This document shows, piece after piece, positions 26,927 to 36,495 of a stretch of DNA of 64,000 bases. The position numbers and the translations under genes were made by a program. The notes below the pieces were generated by a model that was not told the DNA's origin, made no database searches, and saw nothing but the letters and a program-made list of their open reading frames with translations. Origin of the DNA: Pseudomonas sp. MH9.2 (GTDB taxonomy: Bacteria > Pseudomonadota > Gammaproteobacteria > Pseudomonadales > Pseudomonadaceae); NCBI RefSeq assembly GCF_034353875.1, contig NZ_CP133784.1, positions 4,306,501 to 4,370,500 on the forward strand. Reading direction: 5' to 3'. The first letter of the stretch is position 1, and each line of letters begins with the position of its first letter.

Positions 26927-27333
26927 GACGTCAGTCTCGGCTGAGGGCATGTCGCTTATGTGGTGATTTGATGATGGATTTGTGACGGTGATGGGCGGGC
27001 AGTTGCTGCTCGCGCGTTTTATCAGTTTAATTTGATTAAATATTATTGAACGGGGCGTGCCGGGTTCAGGTGGTTAATATCAGATTGGAGGCGGGGCATA
27101 GTAGTTATTTGCCAACGGGTCTTTTATTTAAGTGTCGGTCTTATAGTTATGTAGGACGTTTCTTTAAGTCACTATTTCAGTGGGTTTCATGTTGCCGCTG
27201 AATGCTTTCTAAGTAACGTGAGGTTTGTCGAGTTTCAATGCTCTTGTTGCAGTGTTGGGTCTCGGTACACAGGGCTATTAACTTCAGGCTTTTGAGGTTT
27301 TGCCGCCCATCAATACTTTTCAGAAAGTATCAC
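26927..27333 (+). other. AT-rich intergenic region
   Basis: About 400 bases with no gene I can support. An open frame leading into the FlhE-like pseudogene starts at 27238, but the part before ATG 27334 has no coding character. Base composition drops here (for example TTTAATTTGATTAAATATTATTG near 27030), marking the left edge of an accessory patch that runs to about 29.3 kb. Confidence 0.5.
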
Positions 27334-27720
27334 ATGAAATTTAACTCTAAAAAGTTGAACGGGACTCTTGCGGCCCTAGGAATGGTTACGGCACTTTTAA
27401 CGTGCTCACAGATGGCAGTGGCTAGCAGTTATCAGCCATCAACTGTGTTGCCAACTGTTCACTCTGAAGGTTATCTGTACACGGCTAATGTGCCTGTTTC
27501 TGGCTCGCCGGCGGCGAACGGAAAAATATAAAATGTCACTTGGAATTGTGGCGTTGTAGGTTGGCCGAGAGGACTCTCTGTGTATCTGTGTCATGGTGCT
27601 GATCACTGCAAAGATATTTCTCGGCAGAGGACGGGTTCCACTGACGACTTTAATAACAGGAGCGCCGGTCAGCTATTGTGTTATGCTGTTCGCGTGATAA
27701 ACCCTGGGCGCAGAGTTTGC
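27334..27720 (+). pseudogene. FlhE-like secreted protein, broken by a stop codon and 3' truncated
   Basis: ATG 27334 opens a signal peptide (MKFNSKKLNGTLAALGMVTA, cut after AVA near residue 30) and a mature part ending ANGKI at TAA 27529-27531. The same frame continues straight after the stop with NVTWNCGVVGWPRGLSVYLC and then DISRQRTGSTDDFNNRSAGQ and LLCYAVRV. This pattern matches the FlhE family (RLC/YLC, SRQRTGST). CAA to TAA (Q to stop) is the likely lesion. Homology fades after YAVRVINPG, where the expected C-terminal strand is missing and the DNA runs into the end of a gene on the other strand. FlhE is a periplasmic flagellar protein in enterics; here no flagellar genes are near. Confidence 0.62.
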
Positions 27721-28336
27721 CAGTTTGCCATTTCACGAAACTTTTGTGGCAATCCATTATTGAAATTCAGTATTTTCTCCAGGATTGTTACTGGAGGTGT
27801 GCCCTTTGCTTGTTCTGTTTCATACAGTTCAACCCGCTCTTTTCTCATTGAGAGCATTGTTCTCTCAAAATATGAGGTTGTGGTATCAGTCACAATTTCG
27901 CCGGTCGAGCTATATCGAATAATAGGGTAGTCAGTAAGATCATGCATTTCTCCGTTGAGAGAATTGTAGGCATAGCTATGAGCCAGCCGTGCAGCCTCTT
28001 GTGGGTCGTTGTTGGCTCTGTCCAACAGAAAACCTCTGAACGATACGCTTTTAGCACTTTTAGTGTGTTCTTTGTGCGTTTCGGACGCTGTGACTGCCTC
28101 GTTAAAATTCTGCATGAATGACTTGCCTGCGCTATCGAGGGTCCGTAACGACGTTGCGTCCTTAGCTTCTGGTCGAGTTGTTTCAATCGGGCGGGTGTAT
28201 AGCTTTTATCTTGATTCGGGGATTTGTCGCGTACATCATTCTGCATGAGCACCGTCGAGCGGGGCAGTACGAGCATTGTAAGTGCCGCTGGGCCCGGTTG
28301 ATATGTTCTATCTTGAGTCGCGTTATATTCGCTCAT
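27681..28336 (-). pseudogene. Orphan protein of unknown function with an internal frameshift
   Basis: Two minus-strand frames join into one protein. The first starts MSEYNATQDRTYQPG at 28336 and runs to NQDKSYT near 28196. The second continues in the next frame with RPIETTRPEAKDATSLRTLD, MQNFNEAV (28115) and the conserved-looking MHDLTDYPIIRYSSTGEIVT and LPQKFREMANW, ending at 27681. One extra or missing base near 28193-28206 explains the break; the second frame has a stop (28206-28208) just upstream of it. Restored length is about 218 residues. The last dozen residues (QTLRPGFITRTA) overlap the FlhE-like pseudogene and may not be original. I do not recognise the family. Confidence 0.6.
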
Positions 28337-28351
28337 GGCACTGTCTAACAT

Positions 28352-28813
28352 GTGTACGAATCTTGAGCGAGGCTCGACTAATCTCTCGATAGCTGCGGGT
28401 ACGGAACCAAAGATGGTTTTCTGAATATTTGAAACAGTTTGAATTTAGTTCATGCTGGGTTCAATGGGCATAATGCCTCCTGGTTTTTTAGTGTTAGGAG
28501 AGCAATAAAGATGCCAGTTTTTATTTGAGGACGAGCGGCGCGGAGGATGAGTCAACTGTTGCAGCTATTCTGAGCGCTGGAATAGTTGTCCTACAGAAAG
28601 TTCCTACAAATAGTTATTTATAGGACGTGGGCAAAGGGTTGCCCCCCTATCGGCAAGGGGTTGCCTTCCGGTTAATCGCCCCTGTTCTGATGCCAAATAG
28701 TGCCTTGGTTGTTTTCATTTTTTTACGGGGTAAACATGTTCATCCTTTTTACAGGATGAACATGCTCTGGTTAATGCCGCAATGACTTCCCATCAAGGAA
28801 ATGCGTGGTGCTA
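28352..28813. other. Intergenic region in the AT-rich patch
   Basis: About 460 bases with no gene. It contains a GC-rich interval near 28625-28680 (GGGTTGCC repeated at 28637 and 28661) and a perfect inverted repeat at 28735-28764. Nothing else recognisable; it may be decayed accessory DNA. Confidence 0.45.
28735..28764. terminator. 12-bp inverted repeat, possible terminator for the minus-strand gene
   Basis: Arms CATGTTCATCCT (28735-28746) and AGGATGAACATG (28753-28764) with a six-base loop. Read on the minus strand it is followed by TTTACCCC. It lies 50 bases past the end of the gene at 28814 and could terminate it, or be a protein-binding site. Confidence 0.45.
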
Positions 28814-29125
28814 TTAAGCCAGGGTATGAACGATTTCAGTAATGATGCGGCTCAGGGTTTCAGCGTCAGGCCCCTCCACGCGGTGTTCATCGGCGAACGA
28901 GTAAGCTACCGAAAACAGACCTCCGTTTACATAGGAGTACGTAGGCAGATCTTTTTCGAGGGTTTTATCTACGGCTTCTTCGGTCAGTGAAATGGAAGCA
29001 ATGACCAGGCGTTCGGTCATGTTGTTGACGCCGTTGAAATAGACGGCGTCCGGGTTCAGGTTCCAGTTTTCCAACGCAGCATTCAGCAGGTTGCGCGCTT
29101 TTTCACGAATGATTTCAGTGCTCAT
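28814..29125 (-). CDS. Hypothetical protein, 103 residues
   Basis: Compact acidic protein without signal peptide or membrane segment. It starts MSTEIIREKARNLLNAALEN, has a central NNMTERLVIASISLTEEAVD and a conserved-looking YSYVNGGLFSVAYSFADEHR, and ends in a helix (LSRIITEIVHTLA). The alternation of two helices around short strands suggests a small alpha/beta domain. AAGGAAGA precedes the ATG at good spacing, supporting a real gene. I do not recognise the family. It stands alone in AT-rich DNA between the frameshifted gene and cysZ. Confidence 0.72.
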   Translation of the reverse strand: MSTEIIREKARNLLNAALENWNLNPDAVYFNGVNNMTERLVIASISLTEEAVDKTLEKDLPTYSYVNGGLFSVAYSFADEHRVEGPDAETLSRIITEIVHTLA

Positions 29126-29340
29126 GGTGATCTTCCTTTATCTAGCGTCCCCGCCGTTGAACATCATGCTCATCGTGGTATGCAGAGGGACAGGTTGTTT
29201 GGAAGAGCCATTAGAAAGGATCAAGCGGGGTGACAGCACATACATAGTTATGGCAGTGAAATTCATCGGGCGTTAGTGCGTGCTTTAGATAACAGCCGGT
29301 GCGTCACTGGAACAAAACAACCGGCTGCTATCGGCGAGCT

Positions 29341-30096
29341 TTAAAGCGTGTTACGGGGCGCTGCCTCTGCTCCGCGTTCGCGTACCCAGAATAAGGTCGC
29401 ACCTGCTACGGCGGCGGGCATCATCAAGATGTTGACCACCGGAATCAGCAACGCCAGATAGACGATGCCGCCGAAGCTTAGGCTCTGCCAGCGTTTAGCA
29501 CGCAGCCAGGCGAGCATTTCGTTCCAGCCCATTTTATGGTTGTCCGCCGGGTAGTCGATGTACTGGATAGCCATCATCCAGACGCCGAACAACAGCCACA
29601 GTGGCGCAGCGACCAGATTGACCACCGGGATGAAGGACAGGATCAGCAGGCCGATCGCGCGGGGCAGGAAGTAGCCAAGTTTGCGCATCTCCCGGCTGAA
29701 GGTGCGCGGGACCATGGCGACCAGTTCGCCCCAACTGAAGGTCGGGAAGTCATCGGTGCCACGTAGCACCACTTCGACCTTTTCCGCGAGAAAACCGTTG
29801 AACGGCGCGGCAATGATATTGGCGATCATGGTGAAGGTGAAGAACACCATCAGCAGCACCAGCACCACGAACAATGGCCAGAGGATGTAATTGAGAAAGC
29901 TCAACCAGACCGGCAGGGTTGGCATGAAGGTGTCGACCCACATGCCGAACTGATGCATGGCCAGGTAAATCAGGCCGCCGAATAGCACCAGGTTGATGGC
30001 CAGCGGCAGCAGAACGAACAGGCGCAAGCCGGGGCTTAGGACCAGTTTCAGGCCTTCACGCAGGTATTGCGGGCCAGAAAGAACAGGGGCAGGCAT
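29341..30096 (-). CDS. cysZ: Sulfate transporter CysZ
   Basis: 251 residues with four long hydrophobic stretches (about 20-50, 65-100, 140-185, 205-235), matching the CysZ/EI24 family. It starts [20 protein letters not shown], as other Pseudomonas CysZ proteins do. CysZ is an inner-membrane sulfate channel that feeds cysteine synthesis. It is encoded convergent with the accessory patch and divergent from the peroxiredoxin gene 250 bases away. No other cys gene lies in the window. Confidence 0.93.
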   Translation of the reverse strand: MPAPVLSGPQYLREGLKLVLSPGLRLFVLLPLAINLVLFGGLIYLAMHQFGMWVDTFMPTLPVWLSFLNYILWPLFVVLVLLMVFFTFTMIANIIAAPFNGFLAEKVEVVLRGTDDFPTFSWGELVAMVPRTFSREMRKLGYFLPRAIGLLILSFIPVVNLVAAPLWLLFGVWMMAIQYIDYPADNHKMGWNEMLAWLRAKRWQSLSFGGIVYLALLIPVVNILMMPAAVAGATLFWVRERGAEAAPRNTL

Positions 30097-30227
30097 GGCA
30101 GGCTCCGGGTGGTGGTAAACGCGCCGACCTTACCGGCTTTGCAGCCCGTACGAAAGTGCAGACATTCGCGGTAACAAACCCGACGGCGTAAAGTCTATGG
30201 TCAAGCGTTGATACAAAGGTTATCTGG

Positions 30228-30242
30228 ATAGACCCTGCCTAT
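30228..30242. promoter_or_regulatory. Possible OxyR half-site upstream of the peroxiredoxin gene
   Basis: ATAG (30228-30231), seven bases, CTAT (30239-30242): the spacing of one OxyR half-site. A second half-site at the expected distance was not found, so chance is a real possibility. Confidence 0.25.
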
Positions 30243-30345
30243 GAGGTGGATTGTGAAACGATATTTCCTTAATCTTCGCGACCCCGATAAGCTTCTCGAC
30301 AACTTATCAATCTCTTCCTGAAATTTTAATCTCCAAGGAGTCATC

Positions 30346-30945
30346 ATGAGCGTACTGGTAAACAAGCAGGCCCCGGATTTCGACGCAGCAGCGGTATTGG
30401 GTGACGGCTCTATCGTCGACAGCTTCAAGCTGTCCTCCCTGCGTGGCAAATACGTGGTTCTGTTTTTCTGGCCTCTGGATTTCACCTTCGTTTGCCCGTC
30501 TGAAATCATCGCCCACAACAACCGCATCGCGAAATTCCGCGAGCTGGGTGTTGAAGTGGTCGGCGTTTCCATCGACTCGCAATTCACTCACCACGCATGG
30601 CGCAGCACCCCTGTTGAAAAAGGCGGCATCGGTGAAGTTCAATTCACCATGGTGGCCGACGTCAAACACGAAATCACTCGCGCTTACGGCATCGAACACG
30701 AAGCTGGCGTCGCTCTGCGCGCTTCGTTCCTGATCGACAAGGAAGGTGTGGTTCAGCATCAGGTCGTTAACAACCTGCCACTGGGTCGCAATGTCGACGA
30801 AATGGTCCGTTTGGTTGAAGCTCTGCAATTCACCGAAGAGCACGGCGAAGTCTGTCCAGCCGGCTGGCGCCCAGGTCAAAAAGGCATGAAGGCTGACGCC
30901 AAGGGCGTTGCCGATTACTTGGCCGAAAACGCCAAGAACCTGTAA
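30346..30945 (+). CDS. Typical 2-Cys peroxiredoxin (AhpC/Prx1 type)
   Basis: 199 residues. The peroxidatic Cys50 is in DFTFVCPSE, with Thr47 and a downstream Arg completing the active site, and the resolving Cys170 is in GEVCPAGW. It reduces H2O2 and organic peroxides using thioredoxin or AhpF. The C-terminal extension after Cys170 is normal for the Prx1 class. AAGGAG precedes the ATG. trxB lies 150 bases downstream on the same strand after a hairpin, which makes a functional link through thioredoxin sensible. Confidence 0.94.
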   Translation: MSVLVNKQAPDFDAAAVLGDGSIVDSFKLSSLRGKYVVLFFWPLDFTFVCPSEIIAHNNRIAKFRELGVEVVGVSIDSQFTHHAWRSTPVEKGGIGEVQFTMVADVKHEITRAYGIEHEAGVALRASFLIDKEGVVQHQVVNNLPLGRNVDEMVRLVEALQFTEEHGEVCPAGWRPGQKGMKADAKGVADYLAENAKNL

Positions 30946-30951
30946 TACCCC

Positions 30952-30980
30952 GGCTGCGGCTCCGGCCGCAGCCTCATATT
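30952..30980 (+). terminator. Terminator after the peroxiredoxin gene
   Basis: Stem GGCTGCGGC / GCCGCAGCC (9 bp) with loop TCCG, then TCATATTTTC, 6 bases past the stop codon. Confidence 0.65.
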
Positions 30981-31087
30981 TTCAGGACTGCCGTGTTGTA
31001 AGCCTTCCCCAAGTGCTTGTGCGGTCCTTTTTTATTCCAGCCGGTACACCGGCGTTCCGACCACGCGTAACGATGGCCGGTCAATAG

Positions 31088-32059
<972 letters not shown>

Positions 32060-32079
32060 AAGTCTGCTTGTGGCTGCAA

Positions 32080-32107
32080 AAAAAAACCGGCCTAGGCCGG
32101 TTTTTTT
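32080..32107. terminator. Bidirectional rho-independent terminator
   Basis: AAAAAAACCGGCC TA GGCCGGTTTTTTT: a fully symmetric hairpin with A- and T-runs on both sides, between trxB (+) and the HopJ-family gene (-). It should stop transcription from both directions. Confidence 0.92.
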
Positions 32108-32134
32108 ATGTTCAGTCTTGCTGGCACGGAATAT

Positions 32135-32476
32135 TCAGGCTTTGCGTTTCAGCGGCTCGGCTGCGAAGGTCACCCCGACCAGGCCGTGAGCGATCAGCGC
32201 GCGGATGTTGCCGTGATCGTTGCCTTCAGGGGTCGCTTGCACCGAGCGATAGTGTTCGCCAAATGCGAGCAGGGCTTCTTCATCGCTCAGACCTTCAAGC
32301 ACGGCCAGGCCCAGTGTCTTGCAGGAACCTTCGTTCTGCCCGGCGGCGTTTTCCACGCTGCCGTTGTTGAACGCCTGTGGCTGGTAGTCGTAGCCAGTAG
32401 AGATGAATGCCAGGGTGTCGGCGAAGGCGTGCTGGCCGCTACGAAGGCTGGCGCGCAGGGTGTTCAGATCAGTCAT
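32135..32476 (-). CDS. HopJ family protein
   Basis: 113 residues. It starts MTDLNTLRASLRSGQHAFAD and includes FISTGYDYQPQAFNNG, NAAGQNEGSCKTLGLAVLEG and GNDHGNIRALIAHGL, typical of the HopJ family, found in many gamma-proteobacteria with no type III secretion. Despite the name, no effector role should be assumed; function unknown. The start codon overlaps the end of the DUF1244 gene by 8 bases (ATGACTGA), so the two are translationally coupled. Confidence 0.9.
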   Translation of the reverse strand: MTDLNTLRASLRSGQHAFADTLAFISTGYDYQPQAFNNGSVENAAGQNEGSCKTLGLAVLEGLSDEEALLAFGEHYRSVQATPEGNDHGNIRALIAHGLVGVTFAAEPLKRKA

Positions 32477-32765
32477 GCTTTTTTTCCTTGGCGAACGCGG
32501 CTTTCTGCTCGGCGTTGGCTTCTTGCTGGTAGTGGGTTTTCCACTCGCTGTAAGGCATGCCGTAAACCACTTCGCGGGCCTGGTCGAGGCTGACGTCGAT
32601 CTGTTTCTCATCGGCTGCGGCCTTGTACCACTTGGACAGGCAGTTGCGACAGAAACCGGCAAGGTTCATCAGGTCGATGTTTTGGACGTCTTTGCGGCTG
32701 TCCAGGTGCGCGACCATGCGGCGGAAGGCGGCAGCTTCGAGTTCAAGGCGTTCTTGCTCGGTCAT
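32469..32765 (-). CDS. DUF1244 domain-containing protein
   Basis: 98 residues. Begins MTEQERLELEAAAFRRMVAH, with the conserved cysteine block LAGFCRNCLSKWY (about 41-53), VVYGMPYSEWK and a charged C-terminus. DUF1244 (SMc04008-type) proteins form a small helical fold; function unknown. It overlaps the HopJ gene and is probably in one operon with it. Start at 32765 chosen by family convention; the longer frame upstream has no support. Confidence 0.92.
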   Translation of the reverse strand: MTEQERLELEAAAFRRMVAHLDSRKDVQNIDLMNLAGFCRNCLSKWYKAAADEKQIDVSLDQAREVVYGMPYSEWKTHYQQEANAEQKAAFAKEKKHD

Positions 32766-32881
32766 GATGGGCTCTTTGCAGGCAGTTAATGGTTTGAATG
32801 ATAAGAGGGGAAGGCACCGGGGCCAAGCCATTCGCGAACACATTCGTGAGGGTTCTTGGTCAGCCCCTTATTCACACTGAA

Positions 32882-33253
32882 TCAACGCTGCCCAGCCAGG
32901 GTAATCGACACAGACTCGGCAAATCGCAGGGCGTGAGGTTTATCGACTTCGACTTCGGCGTACAGCACCGCGTCGTGGCGCATCACCAGATCGAGCACTT
33001 CCTGGGTCAGCCGTTCCAGCAGCGCAAAACGATTGCCTTCCACGTGCTGAATGATGGCTTTGGTGATCGTGCGGTAGTTGAGGGCGTGATCGATGTCGTT
33101 GTCCCGCACGGCATCCTGGGCGGCATACAGAATCGTCAGGTTGATCAGCACGTCCTGCTTGTTGAGGATCTCGTCCTCATTGATGCCGATAAAGGTGCGC
33201 AGGCGCAGGTCTTTGACCCGAATGCGGGCCGTTCCTGGTTCGAGTCTTGGCAT
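32882..33253 (-). CDS. folX: Dihydroneopterin triphosphate 2'-epimerase
   Basis: 123 residues, FolB/FolX tunnelling fold. It starts [20 protein letters not shown], then [19 protein letters not shown] and [16 protein letters not shown], the FolX form of the family. It epimerises dihydroneopterin triphosphate to dihydromonapterin triphosphate. It follows folE with a two-base gap and GGAG inside the folE end, so it is coupled to it. With folM two genes upstream, this completes the tetrahydromonapterin branch used in pseudomonads as cofactor of phenylalanine hydroxylase. Confidence 0.92.
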   Translation of the reverse strand: MPRLEPGTARIRVKDLRLRTFIGINEDEILNKQDVLINLTILYAAQDAVRDNDIDHALNYRTITKAIIQHVEGNRFALLERLTQEVLDLVMRHDAVLYAEVEVDKPHALRFAESVSITLAGQR

Positions 33254-33255
33254 GA

Positions 33256-33816
33256 CTATTTGCTCCGTCCAATCAATTGCAGAAACTCCTGACGGGTCGT
33301 ACTCGAGTCACGGAATGCACCGAGCATGACCGAGGTGATCATGGTCGAATTCTGCTTTTCAACGCCACGCATCATCATGCACATGTGTTGAGCTTCAATC
33401 ACCACGGCGACGCCCGCGGCGCTGGTCACTTCGCGGATCGTATCGGCAATCTGCCGGGTGAGGTTTTCCTGAATCTGCAGGCGTCGGGCGAACATGTCGA
33501 CGATGCGCGCAATCTTCGACAGCCCAAGGACTTTGCCGGTCGGGATGTAGGCGACGTGTGCTTTGCCAATGAAGGGCAGGAGGTGATGCTCGCACAGCGA
33601 GTACAACTCGATGTCCTTGACGATGACCATCTCATCGTTGTCTGAGGCAAACAGCGCGCCATTGACGATATCTTCAACGCTTTGCTCGTAGCCATGACAC
33701 AGGTATTGCATTGCTTTGGCGGCACGTTTGGGCGTATCGAGCAGGCCTTCGCGGTCTGGGTTTTCACCCAGGCCCACGAGGATCTCACGGTAATGCTGTG
33801 GCAGCGATAAGGTCAT
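33256..33816 (-). CDS. folE: GTP cyclohydrolase I
   Basis: 186 residues. It converts GTP to dihydroneopterin triphosphate plus formate. Zinc ligands and active site are visible: Cys and His in [38 protein letters not shown], and the second Cys/His region [14 protein letters not shown]. The ATG at 33816 is preceded by GAGGA; a TTG one codon earlier is unlikely. It lies between folM and folX in a minus-strand operon. Pseudomonads often have several folE copies; this is the one tied to monapterin synthesis. Confidence 0.95.
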   Translation of the reverse strand: MTLSLPQHYREILVGLGENPDREGLLDTPKRAAKAMQYLCHGYEQSVEDIVNGALFASDNDEMVIVKDIELYSLCEHHLLPFIGKAHVAYIPTGKVLGLSKIARIVDMFARRLQIQENLTRQIADTIREVTSAAGVAVVIEAQHMCMMMRGVEKQNSTMITSVMLGAFRDSSTTRQEFLQLIGRSK

Positions 33817-33838
33817 CAAGGAATCCTCGCGGGGCGAC

Positions 33839-34549
33839 TTATTTAAGGTGCCGACCGCCGTTTACAGTCAAGGTTGTGCCGGTAACGTAGGGGTTGTCCA
33901 GCAGATAGCGCAGGCTCTGGTAGATCACCTCGGCACCGGGTTCTATGCCCATAGCGGACTTGGCCAGGGTCTTGGCGCGGTACGCCGCGTCGTCGTCGGG
34001 TTGAAACATCAACAGCGCTGGCGCGATGCTATTGACCTTGATTCGGGGCGCGAACTTGGCCGCAAATGACAAGGTCAGGCTTTCAAGCCCTGCTTTGCTG
34101 GCGCAGTAGGCAATGTGCTTGCTGCTGCCTTTACGGGTCACGTCATCGCTGATGTGAACGATGTCGGCCACTGGCGAGCGGTGCAGCAATGGGGCGCAGT
34201 GCAGGTTGATCAAATAGGGCGCCAACATGTGCACGTTGAACATTTGAGTAAAGGCTGCGGCTTCATTGCCTGGCGTTTCGGCCAGCCACTGGGAGGCATT
34301 ATGGACAATTGCCCGCAGGCTGTCGGTGTGGCTTCCGAGCTCATCGATGAACGCCAGGATGCTCGCTTCAGATGAGAAATCGGCATGGATCGCCAGCGCT
34401 CCCAGGTCACGTAATTGCTGCACGCCCGGGCGGTCGCTGCGGTAGCTGACGATAACCGAATGACCGTCTGCCAACAGGCGTTTTGCGCAATCCAGCCCGA
34501 TACGCTGGCTGGCGCCAGTGATCAGAATAGGGGCAGAGGGAAAAACCAT
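33839..34549 (-). CDS. folM: Dihydromonapterin reductase
   Basis: 236-residue short-chain dehydrogenase. The NADPH-binding [16 protein letters not shown] (about 11-26), NASQW in place of NNAG, and the catalytic YCASKAG are visible, together with the C-terminal [15 protein letters not shown]. FolM reduces dihydromonapterin to tetrahydromonapterin. It is the first gene of folM-folE-folX, 22 bases before folE. The product would serve PhhA, which is not encoded in this window. Confidence 0.93.
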   Translation of the reverse strand: MVFPSAPILITGASQRIGLDCAKRLLADGHSVIVSYRSDRPGVQQLRDLGALAIHADFSSEASILAFIDELGSHTDSLRAIVHNASQWLAETPGNEAAAFTQMFNVHMLAPYLINLHCAPLLHRSPVADIVHISDDVTRKGSSKHIAYCASKAGLESLTLSFAAKFAPRIKVNSIAPALLMFQPDDDAAYRAKTLAKSAMGIEPGAEVIYQSLRYLLDNPYVTGTTLTVNGGRHLK

Positions 34550-34719
34550 GGGGCAACTCGCGCATCACAGTGAGGGTTGAAGCCGGGGCCCTGAGTGATC
34601 GGCATGCGGCTCGAACCAGCGAAACCATTAGCTGGCTATTATTTGCAGCAAAGTTATACCAATGGCCCTCACTGAACAACCCGCACCGCGCAGCGCGAGT
34701 TGTTGAACTTCGCGCCTGG

Positions 34720-35289
34720 CTAGTGGCTGGGTGACGATTCTGATGCGCGGATTGGCGCTTGAGGTGCGCTGTGCAACCAGGGTGACAGCAGGTGGGTGGA
34801 CAGTGGAATGAACAGGAAAACCATCAGCGGTGTGAGGGCCAAGGTACTGACCAGCACCCGGGGCAGCAAACTCAACTCATTGAGCAGGGGCCCCAGCAAG
34901 AAGTTGAACATTAGCGATACCGGGAAGAACGCGAGCCAGATGGCCACGGCTTGTTTTCTGCGCGGTGGACGCTGACCGGCGGCACCAAACCAGCCGTCGA
35001 TGCCTCTGACCCGGTGTTCCGACGGTTGGGCAAACAAGCCACTGCCGCGCACCAGCCAAGTGCTTCGTGACGCGGAATGCTCCCATGCGTGCATTGTGAA
35101 TTCGTCGGCGAAGCGAAAGATGATCTGGAATTCATCGTCACCAGGGGGCGGCGCTAAAACGCCGGAGCCCAGATATCCGGGGAAGTCGGTGGCAAGTTGC
35201 TCACCTTCATGCAGCCAGGCGATGAGTTCGTGGTAGCGGCCATGGGCGACGCGGCGGGCGACCATCAGGGTGACGGGTGAGGTAGACAT
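34720..35289 (-). CDS. Membrane protein with an antibiotic-biosynthesis-monooxygenase (ABM) domain
   Basis: 189 residues. The N-terminal 100 residues form an ABM-type ferredoxin-like domain (VTLMVARRVAHGRYHELIAW, with FPGYLGSGVLAPPPGDDEFQ and FADEFTMHAWEHS). The C-terminal part has two hydrophobic segments (about 116-135 and 142-168). Despite the name, such proteins have no shown role in antibiotic synthesis. Similar genes sit beside MerR/LitR-type light regulators in pseudomonads, and here it faces that regulator divergently, sharing its 190-base promoter region, so control by it is likely. GGAGATG precedes the start. Confidence 0.85.
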   Translation of the reverse strand: MSTSPVTLMVARRVAHGRYHELIAWLHEGEQLATDFPGYLGSGVLAPPPGDDEFQIIFRFADEFTMHAWEHSASRSTWLVRGSGLFAQPSEHRVRGIDGWFGAAGQRPPRRKQAVAIWLAFFPVSLMFNFLLGPLLNELSLLPRVLVSTLALTPLMVFLFIPLSTHLLSPWLHSAPQAPIRASESSPSH

Positions 35290-35480
35290 CGTGCATCTCC
35301 GTAAGGCGAGTGAGTTTCCCGGGTAGGGAATTCACATAACGCAGCGCCGGGGTGGTGGGCTGCGTTTAAAAGGCAGGCAAGGATTATTCCCGATTCCCAC
35401 GAATAAGCCAGAGGCTGTCGTCGCTCGCGTTGTTTGTAGGGGCGGCCTTGAGGGTACAATGCTGCCACAGTTCTCAAGCG

Positions 35481-36440
35481 ATGCCTGTCATGACCGAACC
35501 TGTTATTGGCCCTGCTCTGGGCAGCGGCCTCAAACAAGAAGAGTTGTTCCCCATTCGCGAAGTGTCGCGTATTACCGGGATCAATCCGGTCACGCTGCGC
35601 GCCTGGGAGCGGCGTTACGGGCTGATCCAGCCGACCCGCACCGACAGCGGCCACCGTCTGTATTCCCAAGCCGACATCGACGAGGTACGGAGTATTCTTG
35701 GCTGGATCGAACGCGGTGTGGCGGTCAGCAAAGTCGGAAAGATTCTCGCCAAGGCCAGCATCGTCAGGACTCAGTCCAATCCGCTTCCAGATGATGGCTT
35801 GCTGGGTGAGTGGGGTGAATGGCAGGCACAACTGCGTCGCACCATCAGCGCCTTCGATGAGCGCGGTCTGGAGCAGTTATATGGCCAGATATTTGCCAGT
35901 TACCCGTTGACCGTGGTGTTCCAGGACATTTTGATGCCGTTGTGGCAGGAGTTTCTGCTGCATCAGGATCAATTTGGCCAAGCCAGTGAATGGTTGTTTC
36001 TCGACAGCTTTTTGCGTGCGCGAACGCTGCAACGCTTGCAGATGCTGCGCGGTACGACGGAGTTGAAGGTCGTACTTGCGGCTATCCCTGGTCAATGTCG
36101 CGAGTTGGAGCTATGGGTGGCGGGGTTGATGCTGGGCACGACAGATACGTCGATCAGTGTCTTGGCGCTCGGTCAGCCACTGGAAGAGCTGAGCCTGGTC
36201 TGTGAAAAAATTCAGCCTCAGGCCTTGGTGCTGTTTTCAAATCATCCACCTGCGGCGGATCTGCCTCGGCGCCTGAAGCGCCTCGCGCTGACCCTGGATT
36301 GCCCTGTTTTGTTGGCAGGGGAGGCATCGGATTTGGCGCAAGAAAGCCTCGACGGTTCGCCCATCGCTTGCCTGGGAAGTGACGGACGTTCCATGCAGCG
36401 GCGTTTGCAGCAGTTTTTAGCGGGGCATCTGGACACATAG
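35481..36440 (+). CDS. MerR family regulator, class II LitR-like
   Basis: 319 residues. An N-terminal MerR helix-turn-helix (about 24-90) reads FPIREVSRITGINPVTLRAW followed by ERRYGLIQPTRTDSGHRLYS. The rest resembles the helical and Rossmann-like halves of a B12-binding module, as in LitR/CarH, but the cobalamin-binding histidine motif (DxHxxG) is absent; the matching place reads PGQCRELELWVAG. Loss of B12 binding defines class II LitR, which in P. putida responds to light by pairing with a short LOV protein. A LOV gene lies 700 bases away. ATG 35490 is an alternative start; neither has a clear ribosome site. Confidence 0.85.
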   Translation: MPVMTEPVIGPALGSGLKQEELFPIREVSRITGINPVTLRAWERRYGLIQPTRTDSGHRLYSQADIDEVRSILGWIERGVAVSKVGKILAKASIVRTQSNPLPDDGLLGEWGEWQAQLRRTISAFDERGLEQLYGQIFASYPLTVVFQDILMPLWQEFLLHQDQFGQASEWLFLDSFLRARTLQRLQMLRGTTELKVVLAAIPGQCRELELWVAGLMLGTTDTSISVLALGQPLEELSLVCEKIQPQALVLFSNHPPAADLPRRLKRLALTLDCPVLLAGEASDLAQESLDGSPIACLGSDGRSMQRRLQQFLAGHLDT

Positions 36441-36495
36441 ACGGTGTCGATGCACCGTGAAGTTTCTTGATCAGGGGGGCGCGGTTCACGGTTGC

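Noticed and set aside
32135-32476. HopJ gene as evidence for a type III secretion system
   Set aside because: HopJ family proteins are common in bacteria without type III secretion, and the gene is coupled to a housekeeping-like DUF1244 gene.
34720-35289. ABM domain as a sign of an antibiotic gene cluster
   Set aside because: The domain name is historical, the protein is a short membrane protein, and no biosynthetic genes are near.
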